This document shows, piece after piece, positions 1 through 8,214 of a stretch of 64,000 bases of DNA (position 1 is its first letter; each line of letters begins with the position of its first letter). The stretch lies in the IMG/VR virus record IMGVR_UViG_3300045976_000096, positions 48,423-112,422 of that record, one strand, 5' to 3'. A program made the translations under genes and the position numbers. The stretch is from a virus. Below the pieces are notes generated by a model, which was not told where the DNA came from, did no database searches, and was given only the letters and a program-made list of their open reading frames with translations.

Positions 1-109
1 ACACCAAGGCTACCCGCTGCCGCTGGCGACGCAATCGTCGAAGAACTTCTTCGGCTGGCGCCAGCACCGCGAACTGGTCGAGCACGAGATTTATCACACC
101 CACAACTAA
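1..109 (+). CDS. C-terminal end of an unidentified protein (partial)
   Basis: An open frame enters from the left edge and stops at TAA 107-109, leaving about 35 residues rich in His, Phe and Tyr. Nothing identifies the family. The next gene starts 12 bases downstream behind AAGGAG at 108-113, so the two are probably co-transcribed. Confidence 0.6.
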   Translation, partial: HQGYPLPLATQSSKNFFGWRQHRELVEHEIYHTHN

Positions 110-121
110 GGAGAAGCACAG

Positions 122-379
122 ATGTTCACTTTTGGCAAGAAAACCACCGCAACCGTCCTGGCGTCGTTCAACCAAACCCTGGCCGACCTGCAGCAGGTGG
201 AGCAGGAGCACGCGATCGAAGCGGAAGCCAAGCGTGTCGAGGCTGACCAGGCGCTCGCCGCCTCGCTGGCCGCCGCCGAAGAAGCGAAGGCCGCACGTAC
301 CGTCGCCGGCCGCATCCAGGCCCTGCTGAACACCGAAGGCATCGCTGACGGCATCGGCGGCGCTGCTCCTGCCCTGTAA
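122..379 (+). CDS. Small alanine-rich coiled-coil protein, unknown function
   Basis: 85 residues. Residues 20-60 are an uninterrupted Ala/Glu/Lys helix with a coiled-coil look (AEAKRVEADQALAASLAAAE). ATG 122 lies 8 bases after AAGGAG and the codon bias (GCC, CTG) is typical of this phage. It follows the partial gene directly and precedes the MazG-like gene. I recognise no family. Confidence 0.75.
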   Translation: MFTFGKKTTATVLASFNQTLADLQQVEQEHAIEAEAKRVEADQALAASLAAAEEAKAARTVAGRIQALLNTEGIADGIGGAAPAL

Positions 380-436
380 GACAAACACCGACCGCGGCGC
401 CGGGCGCCGCACCCACCACAATAACGAAAGCATCAC

Positions 437-1090
437 ATGGACTCGAACACCTATATCGCCAACGCCCTGCGCACCGAGAGCGTGCCGACGCAGCTGGACA
501 TCAATGAAGTGGCGCTGCACGCCATTCTCGAGCTGGCGATCGCCGCCGGCATCCTGGTCGACCAGGCCAAGCGCCGTCTGTACTACAACAGCGCCGCCAA
601 GACCGTCCTGCTGGACAAGGACAAGATGCTGGGCGCGCTGGCCACGCTGCACGGCCTGTCAGGCTTCCTGGGTCACGCGCTGCAAAACGACGAGATGGAC
701 TTCGACACGCGCCTGGAGCCGCAAGCGCTGACCGCCATGACCGAGGGCATGAAGGAGGGCGGCAACTTCCAGCTGGCCAACCTGGACGTGCGCCTGACCC
801 ACGCGGCGCTCGGCTGCTTTACCGAATCGGGCGAACTGCTGGAAGCGATCAAGGCCCAGTACGAGACCGGCATCATCGACCGCGTCAACTTCGGCGAGGA
901 AATCGGCGGTGACATCTCCTGGTATCAAGCCATCGGCATCGACGCGGCCGGTCTTGACCTCGACGACCAGCGTGCCAAAAACATCGAGAAACTGCGCATC
1001 CGGTTCCCGGACAAGTTCAGCTCCGAGAACGCCATCACGCGCGACTTGACTGCGGAACGCGCAGCACTGGAAGGCAAAGCAAGCACTTAA
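437..1090 (+). CDS. MazG-like nucleotide pyrophosphohydrolase
   Basis: 217 residues. The C-terminal two thirds resemble phage MazG-like all-alpha NTP pyrophosphohydrolases: an ESGELLE motif at 130-136 and EEIGGD at 154-159 give the ExxE...ExxD metal-binding pattern, followed by an RFPDKF segment and an ER.ALE end common in phage members. Such enzymes hydrolyse (d)NTPs, or alarmones such as ppGpp, to monophosphates. The N-terminal 110 residues are less conserved. Function is inferred from motifs only. Confidence 0.8.
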   Translation: MDSNTYIANALRTESVPTQLDINEVALHAILELAIAAGILVDQAKRRLYYNSAAKTVLLDKDKMLGALATLHGLSGFLGHALQNDEMDFDTRLEPQALTAMTEGMKEGGNFQLANLDVRLTHAALGCFTESGELLEAIKAQYETGIIDRVNFGEEIGGDISWYQAIGIDAAGLDLDDQRAKNIEKLRIRFPDKFSSENAITRDLTAERAALEGKAST

Positions 1091-1108
1091 CATTGAAGAA
1101 AGATAATT

Positions 1109-1408
1109 ATGGCAAAGAAGAAATTCCCAATCACGATGTTCCAGGTCACGCCCAGCATGAACATCAAGGAAGTCGTCCTGACCGGCAAGGCTATGCGCTC
1201 CGGCTGGGGTGGCACCTACGAAATGACCGGCTATGCGAAGGATGAAAAGGGACGCGAACATTATGTCGCCTCCCTGTTCGACAGCCGTGCCGCCGCGCTG
1301 GAAGCTGCCGAGCGTGCAGTCGTCGATCAGGAAGCGCGCCACAAGAAGGCGGGCGAGAACATCGCCAAGCGGCGCGCCAACCTGGAAAAGGCGAAAGGAG
1401 CCGCATAG
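1109..1408 (+). CDS. Small basic protein, unknown function
   Basis: 99 residues with a Lys/Arg-rich C-terminal helix (about residues 65-97) after a beta-rich first half. It lies between the MazG-like and P-loop kinase genes with an 18-base gap upstream, and AAGGAG at 1395-1400, near its 3' end, probably serves the next gene. No family recognised. Confidence 0.7.
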   Translation: MAKKKFPITMFQVTPSMNIKEVVLTGKAMRSGWGGTYEMTGYAKDEKGREHYVASLFDSRAAALEAAERAVVDQEARHKKAGENIAKRRANLEKAKGAA

Positions 1409-1409
1409 C

Positions 1410-2045
1410 ATGATTGGCATTGTCGGCCCGCATCGATGTGGGAAATCAACACTGGCAAGGGCGTACGCGGACAAGAACGGCGCGACCTTCGTCGAGACTT
1501 CGGTCTCGGCGATGTTCAAGGATATGGGCTACAGCCCGTCCGGCACCTTCGACTTCGCGACGCGCCTGACCATCCAGGAGGAGATCCTCAAACGCATCGA
1601 CGTGGTCTACGCCGGCGTCAAGCCGGGCAGCTTTGCGATTACCGATCGCACGCCGCTGGACCTTCTTGGCTACACGATGGCCGAGGCGGCGGGCGACGCG
1701 GTGCCGGCCGCCCTGCAGGACCGCTTCGAGCAGTACGTCACCGACTGCTTCGATGTCCTGAACAAGCGCTTCTCGATGGTGGTCCTGGTCCAGCCCGGCA
1801 TCCCGCTGGTCGAAGCCGAGGGCAAGGCGGCGCTGAACCGCGCCTACATCGAGCACCTGTCGGCGATCATGTTCGGCCTGATGATGGGTGAACGTACGAA
1901 GTGCGCGCGCTTCTACATCCGGCGCCTGATGCTGGACCTGGACGAGCGCGTCGCGGCGCTGGAGTCGGCCGCGATGACGACCGAGCATCAGGTGCACCAG
2001 GAAATCAAGACCTACATCAACGCCACCGGCGGGCGGCTGCAGTAG
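1410..2045 (+). CDS. P-loop nucleoside/nucleotide kinase-like ATPase
   Basis: 211 residues when started at ATG 1410, where the protein opens with a beta strand and Walker A loop GPHRCGKST (residues 6-14), as in phage AAA_28-type deoxynucleoside or thymidylate kinases. A DRTPLD segment near residue 81 would be the D-R lid/catalytic region. A longer frame upstream exists but overlaps the preceding gene and lacks a ribosome site. With the MazG-like neighbour it suggests nucleotide-pool metabolism; the substrate cannot be told. Confidence 0.75.
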   Translation: MIGIVGPHRCGKSTLARAYADKNGATFVETSVSAMFKDMGYSPSGTFDFATRLTIQEEILKRIDVVYAGVKPGSFAITDRTPLDLLGYTMAEAAGDAVPAALQDRFEQYVTDCFDVLNKRFSMVVLVQPGIPLVEAEGKAALNRAYIEHLSAIMFGLMMGERTKCARFYIRRLMLDLDERVAALESAAMTTEHQVHQEIKTYINATGGRLQ

Positions 2046-2054
2046 AGGCATGAC

Positions 2055-2105
2055 GTCAGGCTAAGTCACCCATGACTTGTAAGTCCTGACGTTCTTATTC
2101 ATACT
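2055..2105 (+). promoter_or_regulatory. Promoter with AAGTCA-N4-TGACTT operator
   Basis: Perfect palindrome AAGTCA (2063-2068), 4-bp spacer, TGACTT (2073-2078). Its right arm overlaps the -35 TTGTAA (2077-2082); 17 bases on is the -10 CATACT (2100-2105). An outer inverted repeat CGTCAGG (2055-2061) / CCTGACG (2085-2091) extends it. Confidence 0.75.
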
Positions 2106-2110
2106 GTGTA

Positions 2111-2127
2111 TGTCGCGATGTGCGACA
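2111..2127 (+). promoter_or_regulatory. Predicted 5'-terminal mRNA hairpin with GATGT loop
   Basis: TGTCGC / GCGACA stem closing a GATGT loop, five bases after the -10, so it would form the 5' end of the transcript. The same loop with the same or a different stem recurs at 15317, 18031, 27031 and 40269. Confidence 0.6.
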
Positions 2128-2147
2128 GACATTTAGAGAGACGCTCG

Positions 2148-2927
2148 ATGAGCCAAATGAAAACCCAAATCCTGACCGTCACCAAAGAGCTGGCGGATAA
2201 AATGCTCGAGTCCAACACCACGAACCGCGAAGTACGCCCGGCCAACGTGGAGAAGTACGTCAAGATCCTCAAGGCGGGCGAGTGGAAGCTGACCCATCAG
2301 GGAATCGCCTTCGACACCGACGGCAAGCTGGTCGACGGCCAGCACCGCTTGATGGCAATCTCGCAGACCGGCATCGAGGCGACGATGATGGTCACGCACG
2401 GCGTCGACCCGGAGACCTTCATGGTGCTCGATCAGGGCGCGCGCCGTAACGCCGCCGACATTCTGCACCTGAACCCGCGTGTCGCCGAAGTGATCAACCT
2501 GGCGGCGCGCGTGCTGACGCATGAGCAGTCGCCTTCGCCCGCGAGCCTCAAGAAGATGGAAGCGGCGATTCGTCCGATCGTCGAGCGATTGATGGCGAAA
2601 TGCAACCTGAACGCCATCTTCTTCTCGTCGGCGGCCATGAAGCTGGGCGCCGTTTCGCGCGTCCTGCTGGGCGAGGACGAGGATTACGTCTTCAACCTGT
2701 ACGCACAGCTGTGCCGCAGCGAGGTGGACCAGCTGCCGCCGGTGGCCGCCGCGTTGGTCAAGGCGCATCTGCAGGGCCGCACCAGCGCCGTCAACAAGAA
2801 TCAGACGATGGCCCAGGCGCTCTACGTGTTCACCCGCAGCAACGCCAATTTCAAACAGCTGCGCATCGACACGGCCGGCGCCGGCGATGTGATCCGCTTT
2901 GCGATCGCTACCGTGTACGGCCGCTAA
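2148..2927 (+). CDS. ParB/Srx-fold-like phage protein
   Basis: 259 residues from ATG 2148, chosen because it lies past the predicted transcription start and has an AGAGAG ribosome site at 2135-2140. Residues about 15-90 resemble the ParB/sulfiredoxin nucleotide-binding fold: a NREVRPANVEKYVKIL helix, then a GKLVDGQHRLMA motif corresponding to ParB box II (GxxR). The C-terminal half is helical and unassigned. It may act as a regulator or nuclease; it lacks the HTH of a true partition ParB. First gene after a regulated promoter, monocistronic or leading a short unit. Confidence 0.65.
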   Translation: MSQMKTQILTVTKELADKMLESNTTNREVRPANVEKYVKILKAGEWKLTHQGIAFDTDGKLVDGQHRLMAISQTGIEATMMVTHGVDPETFMVLDQGARRNAADILHLNPRVAEVINLAARVLTHEQSPSPASLKKMEAAIRPIVERLMAKCNLNAIFFSSAAMKLGAVSRVLLGEDEDYVFNLYAQLCRSEVDQLPPVAAALVKAHLQGRTSAVNKNQTMAQALYVFTRSNANFKQLRIDTAGAGDVIRFAIATVYGR

Positions 2928-2934
2928 TGTTGCC

Positions 2935-2986
2935 TGGAGCGATCAGTCAGTTATGACTTGTCGCTCCTGATTCGCACCTGTAAGAT
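2935..2986 (+). promoter_or_regulatory. Promoter with AGTCA-N4-TGACT operator
   Basis: AGTCA (2945-2949), 4 bp, TGACT (2954-2958) overlaps -35 TTGTCG (2958-2963); 17-bp spacer; -10 TAAGAT (2981-2986). Again embedded in larger arms, GGAGCGA (2935-2941) / TCGCTCC (2961-2967), whose sequence differs from the arms at 2055. Confidence 0.7.
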
Positions 2987-3004
2987 GGTGCTTGTTACAA
3001 CTAC

Positions 3005-3016
3005 GCGCATGTGCGC
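3005..3016 (+). promoter_or_regulatory. Leader hairpin GCGC-ATGT-GCGC
   Basis: Short stem GCGC/GCGC with ATGT loop between the promoter and ATG 3028. It resembles the GATGT-loop leader hairpins but is one loop base shorter, so membership is tentative. Confidence 0.4.
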
Positions 3017-3027
3017 AGGGATGATCA

Positions 3028-3450
3028 ATGAGCGCCGTACCCGATCTTCGCGAGGAACTCGACCGTAAGTCGATGGAGACCATCGAATTCCTGTACACCG
3101 GACTGGACAATGGCAAGCTGACGCTGCCCCAGTTCTCGACCGGCCTGGACACCCTGTTCATGGCGGTTGCCGGTCTTGTCGACAAGGAAATTGTCGACTT
3201 CGTCAGCAACGGCAGCCTGATCGTTGCCAACGCCCCGGACCAGTTCTGCGCCAAGCGCGCGTTCCTGAACCCGGTCCAGACCGTCGCGCTGTGCCGCAAG
3301 CTGGGCGGCGACACCTTTACCGTGGACGTCTATCAGGGCGGCCACCTCGTCAAGCAGGAGCGCAAGGAATACCTGCTGGCCAAGCAGGCGACTGACGCCA
3401 TGAACACCCTTGCCGGCCGATTGCTGGCGGCGGGCTATATCGAAATTTAA
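3028..3450 (+). CDS. Hypothetical protein, 140 aa
   Basis: Acidic N-terminal half (residues 1-60, helical), beta-rich centre, helical C-terminus ending RLLAAGYIEI. Start ATG 3028 follows AGGGATGA. It is transcribed from the operator-bearing promoter at 2935-2986 and is followed after 12 bases by the next gene behind AGGAGG. I recognise no domain. Confidence 0.75.
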   Translation: MSAVPDLREELDRKSMETIEFLYTGLDNGKLTLPQFSTGLDTLFMAVAGLVDKEIVDFVSNGSLIVANAPDQFCAKRAFLNPVQTVALCRKLGGDTFTVDVYQGGHLVKQERKEYLLAKQATDAMNTLAGRLLAAGYIEI

Positions 3451-3462
3451 TCAGGAGGAAAT

Positions 3463-4284
3463 ATGGCAAATAACAAGAATGCCGCCCACCCTATCGGACA
3501 GGTATCGCCCGCTATCGAACAGGCTGCGCCGGCCGGCTGGGCGAGCCGTCGAGTAGACAATGGCGAGTTCGGCAGTTGGCTGCACGCATCGAAGGAAGCC
3601 GCCGAGCGACACAGCGCGAACAACGGGCCAGCGGCACCGAAGTATGAACACGTTCCCGTCTACGCCGCCCCTGCCGCTGTCTCGCCTGCCGACGCGACGG
3701 GGAAAGCTACCGACCTGACTGACGCCGAGTTCCTGTCGAAGCGCCTCGCCCGCGTGGCAAGGGCGGCTGGCGTCAAGATACCCGAAGGCCCGCACGAGTT
3801 CATCGCTGGGGTGGCTGGGACGATTCTGGGCGAAATCGCGCGCAAGCTCGAATCCGCAACGGGGAAAGCCGACGATGCCAGTGCGGGCGGCGCGGAGCCT
3901 GAAGGTTGGCGTGAGTTCATCGAGAACATCGCAACGCCGTATAGCGAGCCAGTAAACAGCATGGTTGCCTATCGTGACCTGGCATCCCGACAGGAACACA
4001 TGCGCGATTTACGGGCCGCTGCCGCCGCACTGCTGACCAGCCACTCCCCCGCCACCAGCGCGTCTGCCGCGATGGACGCGACGCACGAGGCAATCCAGCG
4101 CGCGTGCCGTGATCTGCCCGACGACTACGAAATCTCCATTGAGCTTGAACGCGGCTCGGGGTGCGTCATGTGGCACGAACGCGGCGGCGACTGGAATGCA
4201 ATCGAGGGCGAAGGCTACCTCTGCGACGACATCCACAAGGCCATCGATTCGGCAATGGCGGCAAGCCGCAAGGGCACCAAATAA
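3463..4284 (+). CDS. Hypothetical protein, 273 aa
   Basis: Starts at ATG 3463 behind AGGAGGAAA (3453-3461). The N-terminus contains an AGWASRRVDNGEFGSW segment (residues 24-39) of a type found in small early proteins of temperate phages; the middle is Ala-rich and low-complexity; the last 70 residues look like a small alpha/beta domain ending DIHKAIDSAMAASRKG. Codon use is slightly more mixed than neighbours. Function unknown. Confidence 0.7.
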   Translation: MANNKNAAHPIGQVSPAIEQAAPAGWASRRVDNGEFGSWLHASKEAAERHSANNGPAAPKYEHVPVYAAPAAVSPADATGKATDLTDAEFLSKRLARVARAAGVKIPEGPHEFIAGVAGTILGEIARKLESATGKADDASAGGAEPEGWREFIENIATPYSEPVNSMVAYRDLASRQEHMRDLRAAAAALLTSHSPATSASAAMDATHEAIQRACRDLPDDYEISIELERGSGCVMWHERGGDWNAIEGEGYLCDDIHKAIDSAMAASRKGTK

Positions 4285-4308
4285 TTTTATTTAACCAAGG
4301 AGGAAAAC

Positions 4309-4551
4309 ATGAGCATCAGCAAAGACTTGAGCGTTGCCGTATTTGGCCGCGCCGGCACCGGCAAGAGCACGGTCGCCATCATCATCGCCGACGCCCTGAA
4401 GGCGGCCGGCATCAACGTTACCGTGCGCGACGAGGACACGCATCCCGAGGCGCTGGTGAACAATCAGGAATCGCGCCTGACGGTGTTGAAGGACCGCCTG
4501 AACGGCGACACCGTCGAAATCATGCAGGTTCAGCTGCCGCGGAGGACTTGA
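4309..4551 (+). CDS. Small P-loop protein
   Basis: 80 residues with a clear Walker A, GRAGTGKST (residues 13-21), after a beta strand, but no visible Walker B. Much shorter than a full P-loop kinase (about 160-200 aa), so it is a minimal nucleotide-binding protein or a remnant. Strong ribosome site AAGGAGGAAA at 4297-4306. GGAGGA at 4541-4546, inside its 3' end, serves the next gene. Confidence 0.65.
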   Translation: MSISKDLSVAVFGRAGTGKSTVAIIIADALKAAGINVTVRDEDTHPEALVNNQESRLTVLKDRLNGDTVEIMQVQLPRRT

Positions 4552-4552
4552 C

Positions 4553-5164
4553 ATGCCGACCGGATACACGCACGCGCTGACCGAGCGCGACCTGAGCTTC
4601 CAGGAATACGCACTGACCTGCGCGCGCGCCTTTGGCGCCTTCGTTCATATGCGCGACGAGCCGCTCGGCGCGCCGCTGCGCCCAGACACCGTCACGTCAT
4701 ACTACGACGACAAGCTGACCGAAGCCAAAGCCGACCTGGACAAGTTCCAGCACATGTCGCTGGAAGATGCGCGCGTCCTGTACAACGCCGAACGTGCCGA
4801 ACGGCGCACGCGTGCCGAGCAGCGCATCGAGGAAATGAAGGTGATCGAGGCGCGCTATCGCGCGCTCAAGGAAAAGATCGACGCCTGGGCGCCGCCGACA
4901 CCGGAACACCAGAGCCTCAAGCGCTTCATGCTGGAGCAGTTGATGGTATCGGCCAGCGATTACGACTCGTCCTATTACGCGGAAGACGCCGCCCTGGCGC
5001 CGACCGTGACCGACGCCGAAGCGAGCGAATGGGTGCAGGAAAAGATCCGGGCCGCCATCAAGCAGATTGGCTACTGCAGCGACCAGCGTCGCAAGGAGCA
5101 GGAGCGCGTCGACCAGCGCAACGAATGGGCGCGCCAACTGCAGGAGTCGTTGAAAGATGGATAA
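4553..5164 (+). CDS. Conserved siphophage protein (MPTGYT family), unknown function
   Basis: 203 residues opening MPTGYTHAL and containing LTCARAFGAFVHMRDEP (residues 22-38). I recognise this N-terminal pattern from widespread tailed-phage early proteins of unknown function. The middle (60-110) is a charged helix. The ribosome site is inside the preceding gene, and the 3' end overlaps the next gene by 8 bases, so expression is coupled on both sides. Confidence 0.75.
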   Translation: MPTGYTHALTERDLSFQEYALTCARAFGAFVHMRDEPLGAPLRPDTVTSYYDDKLTEAKADLDKFQHMSLEDARVLYNAERAERRTRAEQRIEEMKVIEARYRALKEKIDAWAPPTPEHQSLKRFMLEQLMVSASDYDSSYYAEDAALAPTVTDAEASEWVQEKIRAAIKQIGYCSDQRRKEQERVDQRNEWARQLQESLKDG

Positions 5165-5708
5165 AAAGGTTGAGCTGAAGGATTTCGTCGGCAAGGAGTT
5201 CGACCTGACGGCGGTCTCCACCGCCGAGGTCGTCGCCAACGATAAATATGGCGACTTCGCAAACGCCAGCACCATCACCTTCACGCTCGATGGCGTGACG
5301 TATCAGGCGGTGGAAGACCCGAGCGACGGCTACCGGTCCTCGCTTCGGGAAATCTTCATCTGCGACACGGAACCGGCAAACCGGTTTCCAGCCCAGCGCG
5401 TGAAGGCGACGTGGAAGGAGCCGGGTTCTTACGACAACGACACGGTCGAATTCCGTTCGGTCGCCTCGGACCTGATCGTGATGGAAGTCGGCACCGACCA
5501 TGTGAATGACTATTATCCATGCTTCGTCAGCAATTTCGAGCCGAAGAACATGGACATCAACCGCACGGACGACATCCGGCAGAAGATCGCGATGGAGGAA
5601 GCCAAGCGACTCGAGGACGAACGGCATGCCCAAGATGTGCGGGACAAGCTGAACGCCAAAGCAAAGCTGGACGCGCAGCGCGACGACGCAGGCTGGGGCA
5701 CCTTTTGA
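5157..5708 (+). CDS. Hypothetical protein, 183 aa
   Basis: Overlaps the upstream gene by 8 bases. The first 130 residues look beta-rich; the last 45 are a charged helix (IRQKIAMEEAKRLEDERHAQ). A terminator hairpin follows 9 bases after the stop, closing the unit that began near 4297. No family recognised. Confidence 0.75.
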   Translation: MDKKVELKDFVGKEFDLTAVSTAEVVANDKYGDFANASTITFTLDGVTYQAVEDPSDGYRSSLREIFICDTEPANRFPAQRVKATWKEPGSYDNDTVEFRSVASDLIVMEVGTDHVNDYYPCFVSNFEPKNMDINRTDDIRQKIAMEEAKRLEDERHAQDVRDKLNAKAKLDAQRDDAGWGTF

Positions 5709-5716
5709 CTTATCAG

Positions 5717-5738
5717 CCGGGCTGAACGCCCGGTTTTT
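5717..5738 (+). terminator. Intrinsic terminator
   Basis: CCGGGC, 5-nt loop, GCCCGG followed by TTTTT. It lies immediately upstream of the -10 at 5743, so the terminator occupies the -35 region of the next promoter. Confidence 0.8.
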
Positions 5739-5742
5739 GCTC

Positions 5743-5768
5743 TATAATGTGTAAGTCAGCAATGACTT
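5743..5768 (+). promoter_or_regulatory. -10 box followed by AAGTCA-gcaa-TGACTT operator
   Basis: TATAAT at 5743-5748 with the perfect palindrome 5753-5768 exactly over the expected transcription start. No TTGACA-like -35 is visible, so activation or a weak promoter is possible. Confidence 0.7.
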
Positions 5769-5788
5769 TTAATATAAACGAGGACAAC

Positions 5789-6322
5789 ATGACGCGAACC
5801 ATCCCGCAACTCGGCCATATCGTGCGCGACGCCACGACCGGCTTTACCGGCACTGCCACCCAGTACATCGAAATGCTGTCCGGCACCGTGCAGCTGGCGG
5901 TGCAGCCGATGCTGCCCGAAGGCTCCACCCACACCGGCGACGCGCTGGCGATTCCGACCGCGCTCTCCATCGACCTGCCGCAGCTGGACTACGTCAGCGC
6001 CGGCATCGCCAGCCGCGTGATCGCGCCGGCGCCGCAGACCATCAGGCTGGGCGAGGAAGTCGAGGACATCGTGACGGGCCTGCGCGGCATCACCGTGCAG
6101 CGCTCGACCTTCATCAACGGCTGCGTCTACTACAACGTGCAGCCGAAGCAGACCGCCAAGCAGAAGGAAGAAGGCACGTTCAGCGATACCGGCTTCGTCG
6201 CGGCGCAGCGCCTGGAAGTCGTCGGCGACGGCGTGGCGGCCAAGATGGCGCCGGCAACCGCGGCCCCGGCCGCCAAGCGCCCCGGCGGCCCGACCACCCG
6301 CGCACAGCGTCCGGGCTGCTGA
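5789..6322 (+). CDS. Protein with two tandem SH3-like repeats, unknown function
   Basis: 177 residues from ATG 5789 (an earlier in-frame start lies inside the operator). Residues 8-40 (GHIVRDATTGFTGTATQYIE...VQLAVQP) and 87-120 (GEEVEDIVTGLRGITVQRST...VYYNVQP) are clear copies of one beta-barrel-like unit. The C-terminus is Ala/Pro-rich and disordered. The stop overlaps the next start (TGATG), so the genes are coupled. Binding partner unknown. Confidence 0.75.
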   Translation: MTRTIPQLGHIVRDATTGFTGTATQYIEMLSGTVQLAVQPMLPEGSTHTGDALAIPTALSIDLPQLDYVSAGIASRVIAPAPQTIRLGEEVEDIVTGLRGITVQRSTFINGCVYYNVQPKQTAKQKEEGTFSDTGFVAAQRLEVVGDGVAAKMAPATAAPAAKRPGGPTTRAQRPGC

Positions 6323-6672
6323 TGAAGACCCTGCACATTCCGCCGCTCGGCACCGAACTGACCCTGGCGGCCGACTGGACCTTCACCCTGTACGACGAGC
6401 ACCGCAACAGCGCCTTGTTCGCCGGCTTGAAGCTCAAGTTTCCGGTCGACGCCAGGGGTCATCGCCAGTGCTGGGGCGCCAACATGCTCAGCGTGCCGGC
6501 GACGCTCCCGGCCGGCACCGTGCTGACCGTGCGCCGCTACTACATCCGGCTGGGCCAGGGCGCGTTCGACAGCGTCACCTTCTCGGCCCGGATCGGCAAG
6601 AAGTCGCACCGCTTCTGGGTCAAGCTGGCGGACGCGAACCGCATCCAGCTGGCCGACGAGGAGGCGGCATGA
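6322..6672 (+). CDS. Hypothetical protein, 116 aa
   Basis: Start overlaps the upstream stop (TGATG at 6320-6324) and its own stop overlaps the next start (ATGA). Beta-rich composition with alternating hydrophobic residues, e.g. LTVRRYYIRLGQGAFDSVTF. No recognised family. Confidence 0.75.
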   Translation: MKTLHIPPLGTELTLAADWTFTLYDEHRNSALFAGLKLKFPVDARGHRQCWGANMLSVPATLPAGTVLTVRRYYIRLGQGAFDSVTFSARIGKKSHRFWVKLADANRIQLADEEAA

Positions 6673-6923
6673 TCCGCGGTGCCTGGGAAGGCTTCAAGGC
6701 CGGTGTGCGCTGGTGCGTCACCACCTGGCCGTTCGGCTACCTGTGCGACTTCGAGTGGGGCCATCAGGGCCGCATCCGGGTCACGAAGGACTTGTGGGTG
6801 ATCGTCGGCGACAAGGGCGGCGGCACCGACGCGCTGCCGATCACCTTCTGCTCGCCGCAGCTGATCGCCCGCGTCGAGGAAGAACTGACGGGCCGCTGGT
6901 ACGCGCCAACGACCAAGAACTGA
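6669..6923 (+). CDS. Hypothetical protein, 84 aa
   Basis: ATG 6669 in a GGAGGCGGCATGA junction, so translation is coupled. The first 30 residues are Trp/Phe-rich and could be membrane-proximal, but no clear transmembrane segment is present. Last gene of the 5789 unit. Confidence 0.65.
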   Translation: MIRGAWEGFKAGVRWCVTTWPFGYLCDFEWGHQGRIRVTKDLWVIVGDKGGGTDALPITFCSPQLIARVEEELTGRWYAPTTKN

Positions 6924-6951
6924 ATCCGCGCACGCTCCAGATATGGGCGTG

Positions 6952-6988
6952 CATAATACCACCATGACAACAACGTCATGACTGACTT
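6952..6988 (+). promoter_or_regulatory. Promoter -10 with ACGTCA-N4-TGACTT operator
   Basis: Probable -10 CATAAT 6952-6957; palindrome ACGTCA-tgac-TGACTT at 6973-6988 in the leader of the AAA ATPase gene. The -35 is not obvious. Confidence 0.55.
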
Positions 6989-7009
6989 ACTTAACCACAT
7001 GGAGAAAAT

Positions 7010-8158
7010 ATGTCCGAAACCATTCTGCAATCGAAGGCGGTGTTCTTCCGCGACGGCAACGACTTCACGATCGGCGACCGCGAGAACCTGCAAATGTCCG
7101 ACACGCTGCCGGTCGGCACCTACCGCCTGGATGCGGACATGCAGCGCGGCCTGTTCCTGACCAAGATCGAGAACATGACGACGCCGGCCAAGCTGTACGG
7201 TCACACCCGCGAGCAGGCCGAGCGCATCCTGGCCACGTTCAAGGATCGCCCGTACACCACCGGCGCCCTGCTGTCGGGCACCGCCGGCTCGGGCAAGACC
7301 ATGCTGTCCATGCTGATTTCGCAGATGGGCCTGCAGCAGGACTACATCACCATCGTGGTCAACCAGCGCCTGGTCGGCGAACAAGTGAATGCCTTCCTGA
7401 CCCAGATCAAGCAGCCGGCGATCATCCTGTTCGACGAGTTCGAGAAGATTTTCGACGCCGAAAGCCAGAACAAACTGCTGACGCTGCTGGACGGCTCGTT
7501 CAAGTCCAAGAAGCTGTACATCCTGACCGTGAACGACACGACCAAGGTCAACCGCTACATGACCAACCGGCCCGGTCGCCTGTTCTACGCGCTGGAATTC
7601 CGCGGTCTGGACAAGGACTTCATCAAGGAGTACTGCGACGACAAGCTGATCAACAAGGCCAACACGCTCGGCGTGATCATGGCGTCGCAATTCTTCTGGG
7701 AATTCTCCTTCGACATGCTGCAGGCGCTCGTCGAGGAAATGAACCGCTACAACGAGAACGCCACCCAGGCCATGAAGATGCTGAACATGCGCCCGCTGAA
7801 CTCGTCCTCGGGCACGTACGAAGTCCACCTGTACCACAATGGCAAGGAACTGAATGTGCGCAAGGGCCACGACACGACCATTGACGGCACGCCGATGGCC
7901 AAAGCGGAGCAGGAATACCAGCTGGACCTGTACCCGCCTGTCTACCGCGACAAGGACGGCAGCGCCGACTACTCCGGCAAGCAGGTCAAGGAAAACGACC
8001 TCAAGGAGCACATGTCCATCGTGATCGACAACGACAAGATGATCAAATACGACATGGACAAGGACGTGTTCATCTACAACACCGAGCACGACGGCTATCA
8101 GGTCCACTTCAAGCGCGTGAAGGCCCGCTCCACCTACTACAACTACGACGCCCTCTAA
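7010..8158 (+). CDS. AAA+ ATPase
   Basis: 382 residues. Walker A GTAGSGKT (90-97) and Walker B IILFDEFEK (138-146), followed by VNDTTKVNRYMTNRPGR (about 185-201) carrying sensor-1 Asn and arginine-finger-like Arg residues. This is a compact AAA+ module of the type phages use as helicase loaders, remodelling factors or disaggregases. The C-terminal 110 residues are beta-rich and family-specific. It is the first gene after an operator-bearing promoter, with the XRE-like gene downstream. Confidence 0.8.
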   Translation: MSETILQSKAVFFRDGNDFTIGDRENLQMSDTLPVGTYRLDADMQRGLFLTKIENMTTPAKLYGHTREQAERILATFKDRPYTTGALLSGTAGSGKTMLSMLISQMGLQQDYITIVVNQRLVGEQVNAFLTQIKQPAIILFDEFEKIFDAESQNKLLTLLDGSFKSKKLYILTVNDTTKVNRYMTNRPGRLFYALEFRGLDKDFIKEYCDDKLINKANTLGVIMASQFFWEFSFDMLQALVEEMNRYNENATQAMKMLNMRPLNSSSGTYEVHLYHNGKELNVRKGHDTTIDGTPMAKAEQEYQLDLYPPVYRDKDGSADYSGKQVKENDLKEHMSIVIDNDKMIKYDMDKDVFIYNTEHDGYQVHFKRVKARSTYYNYDAL

Positions 8159-8168
8159 CAACCCGCAA

Positions 8169-8188
8169 GGGCCGGCCCACGCCGGCCC
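8169..8188 (+). other. Perfect GC hairpin between genes
   Basis: GGGCCGGC / GCCGGCCC, 8-bp stem with a 4-nt loop, no T-run. It could be a weak terminator or an mRNA-stabilising or processing hairpin between the ATPase and XRE-like genes. Confidence 0.5.
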
Positions 8189-8214
8189 ACCCTCAACCTC
8201 AACTAGGAACCACG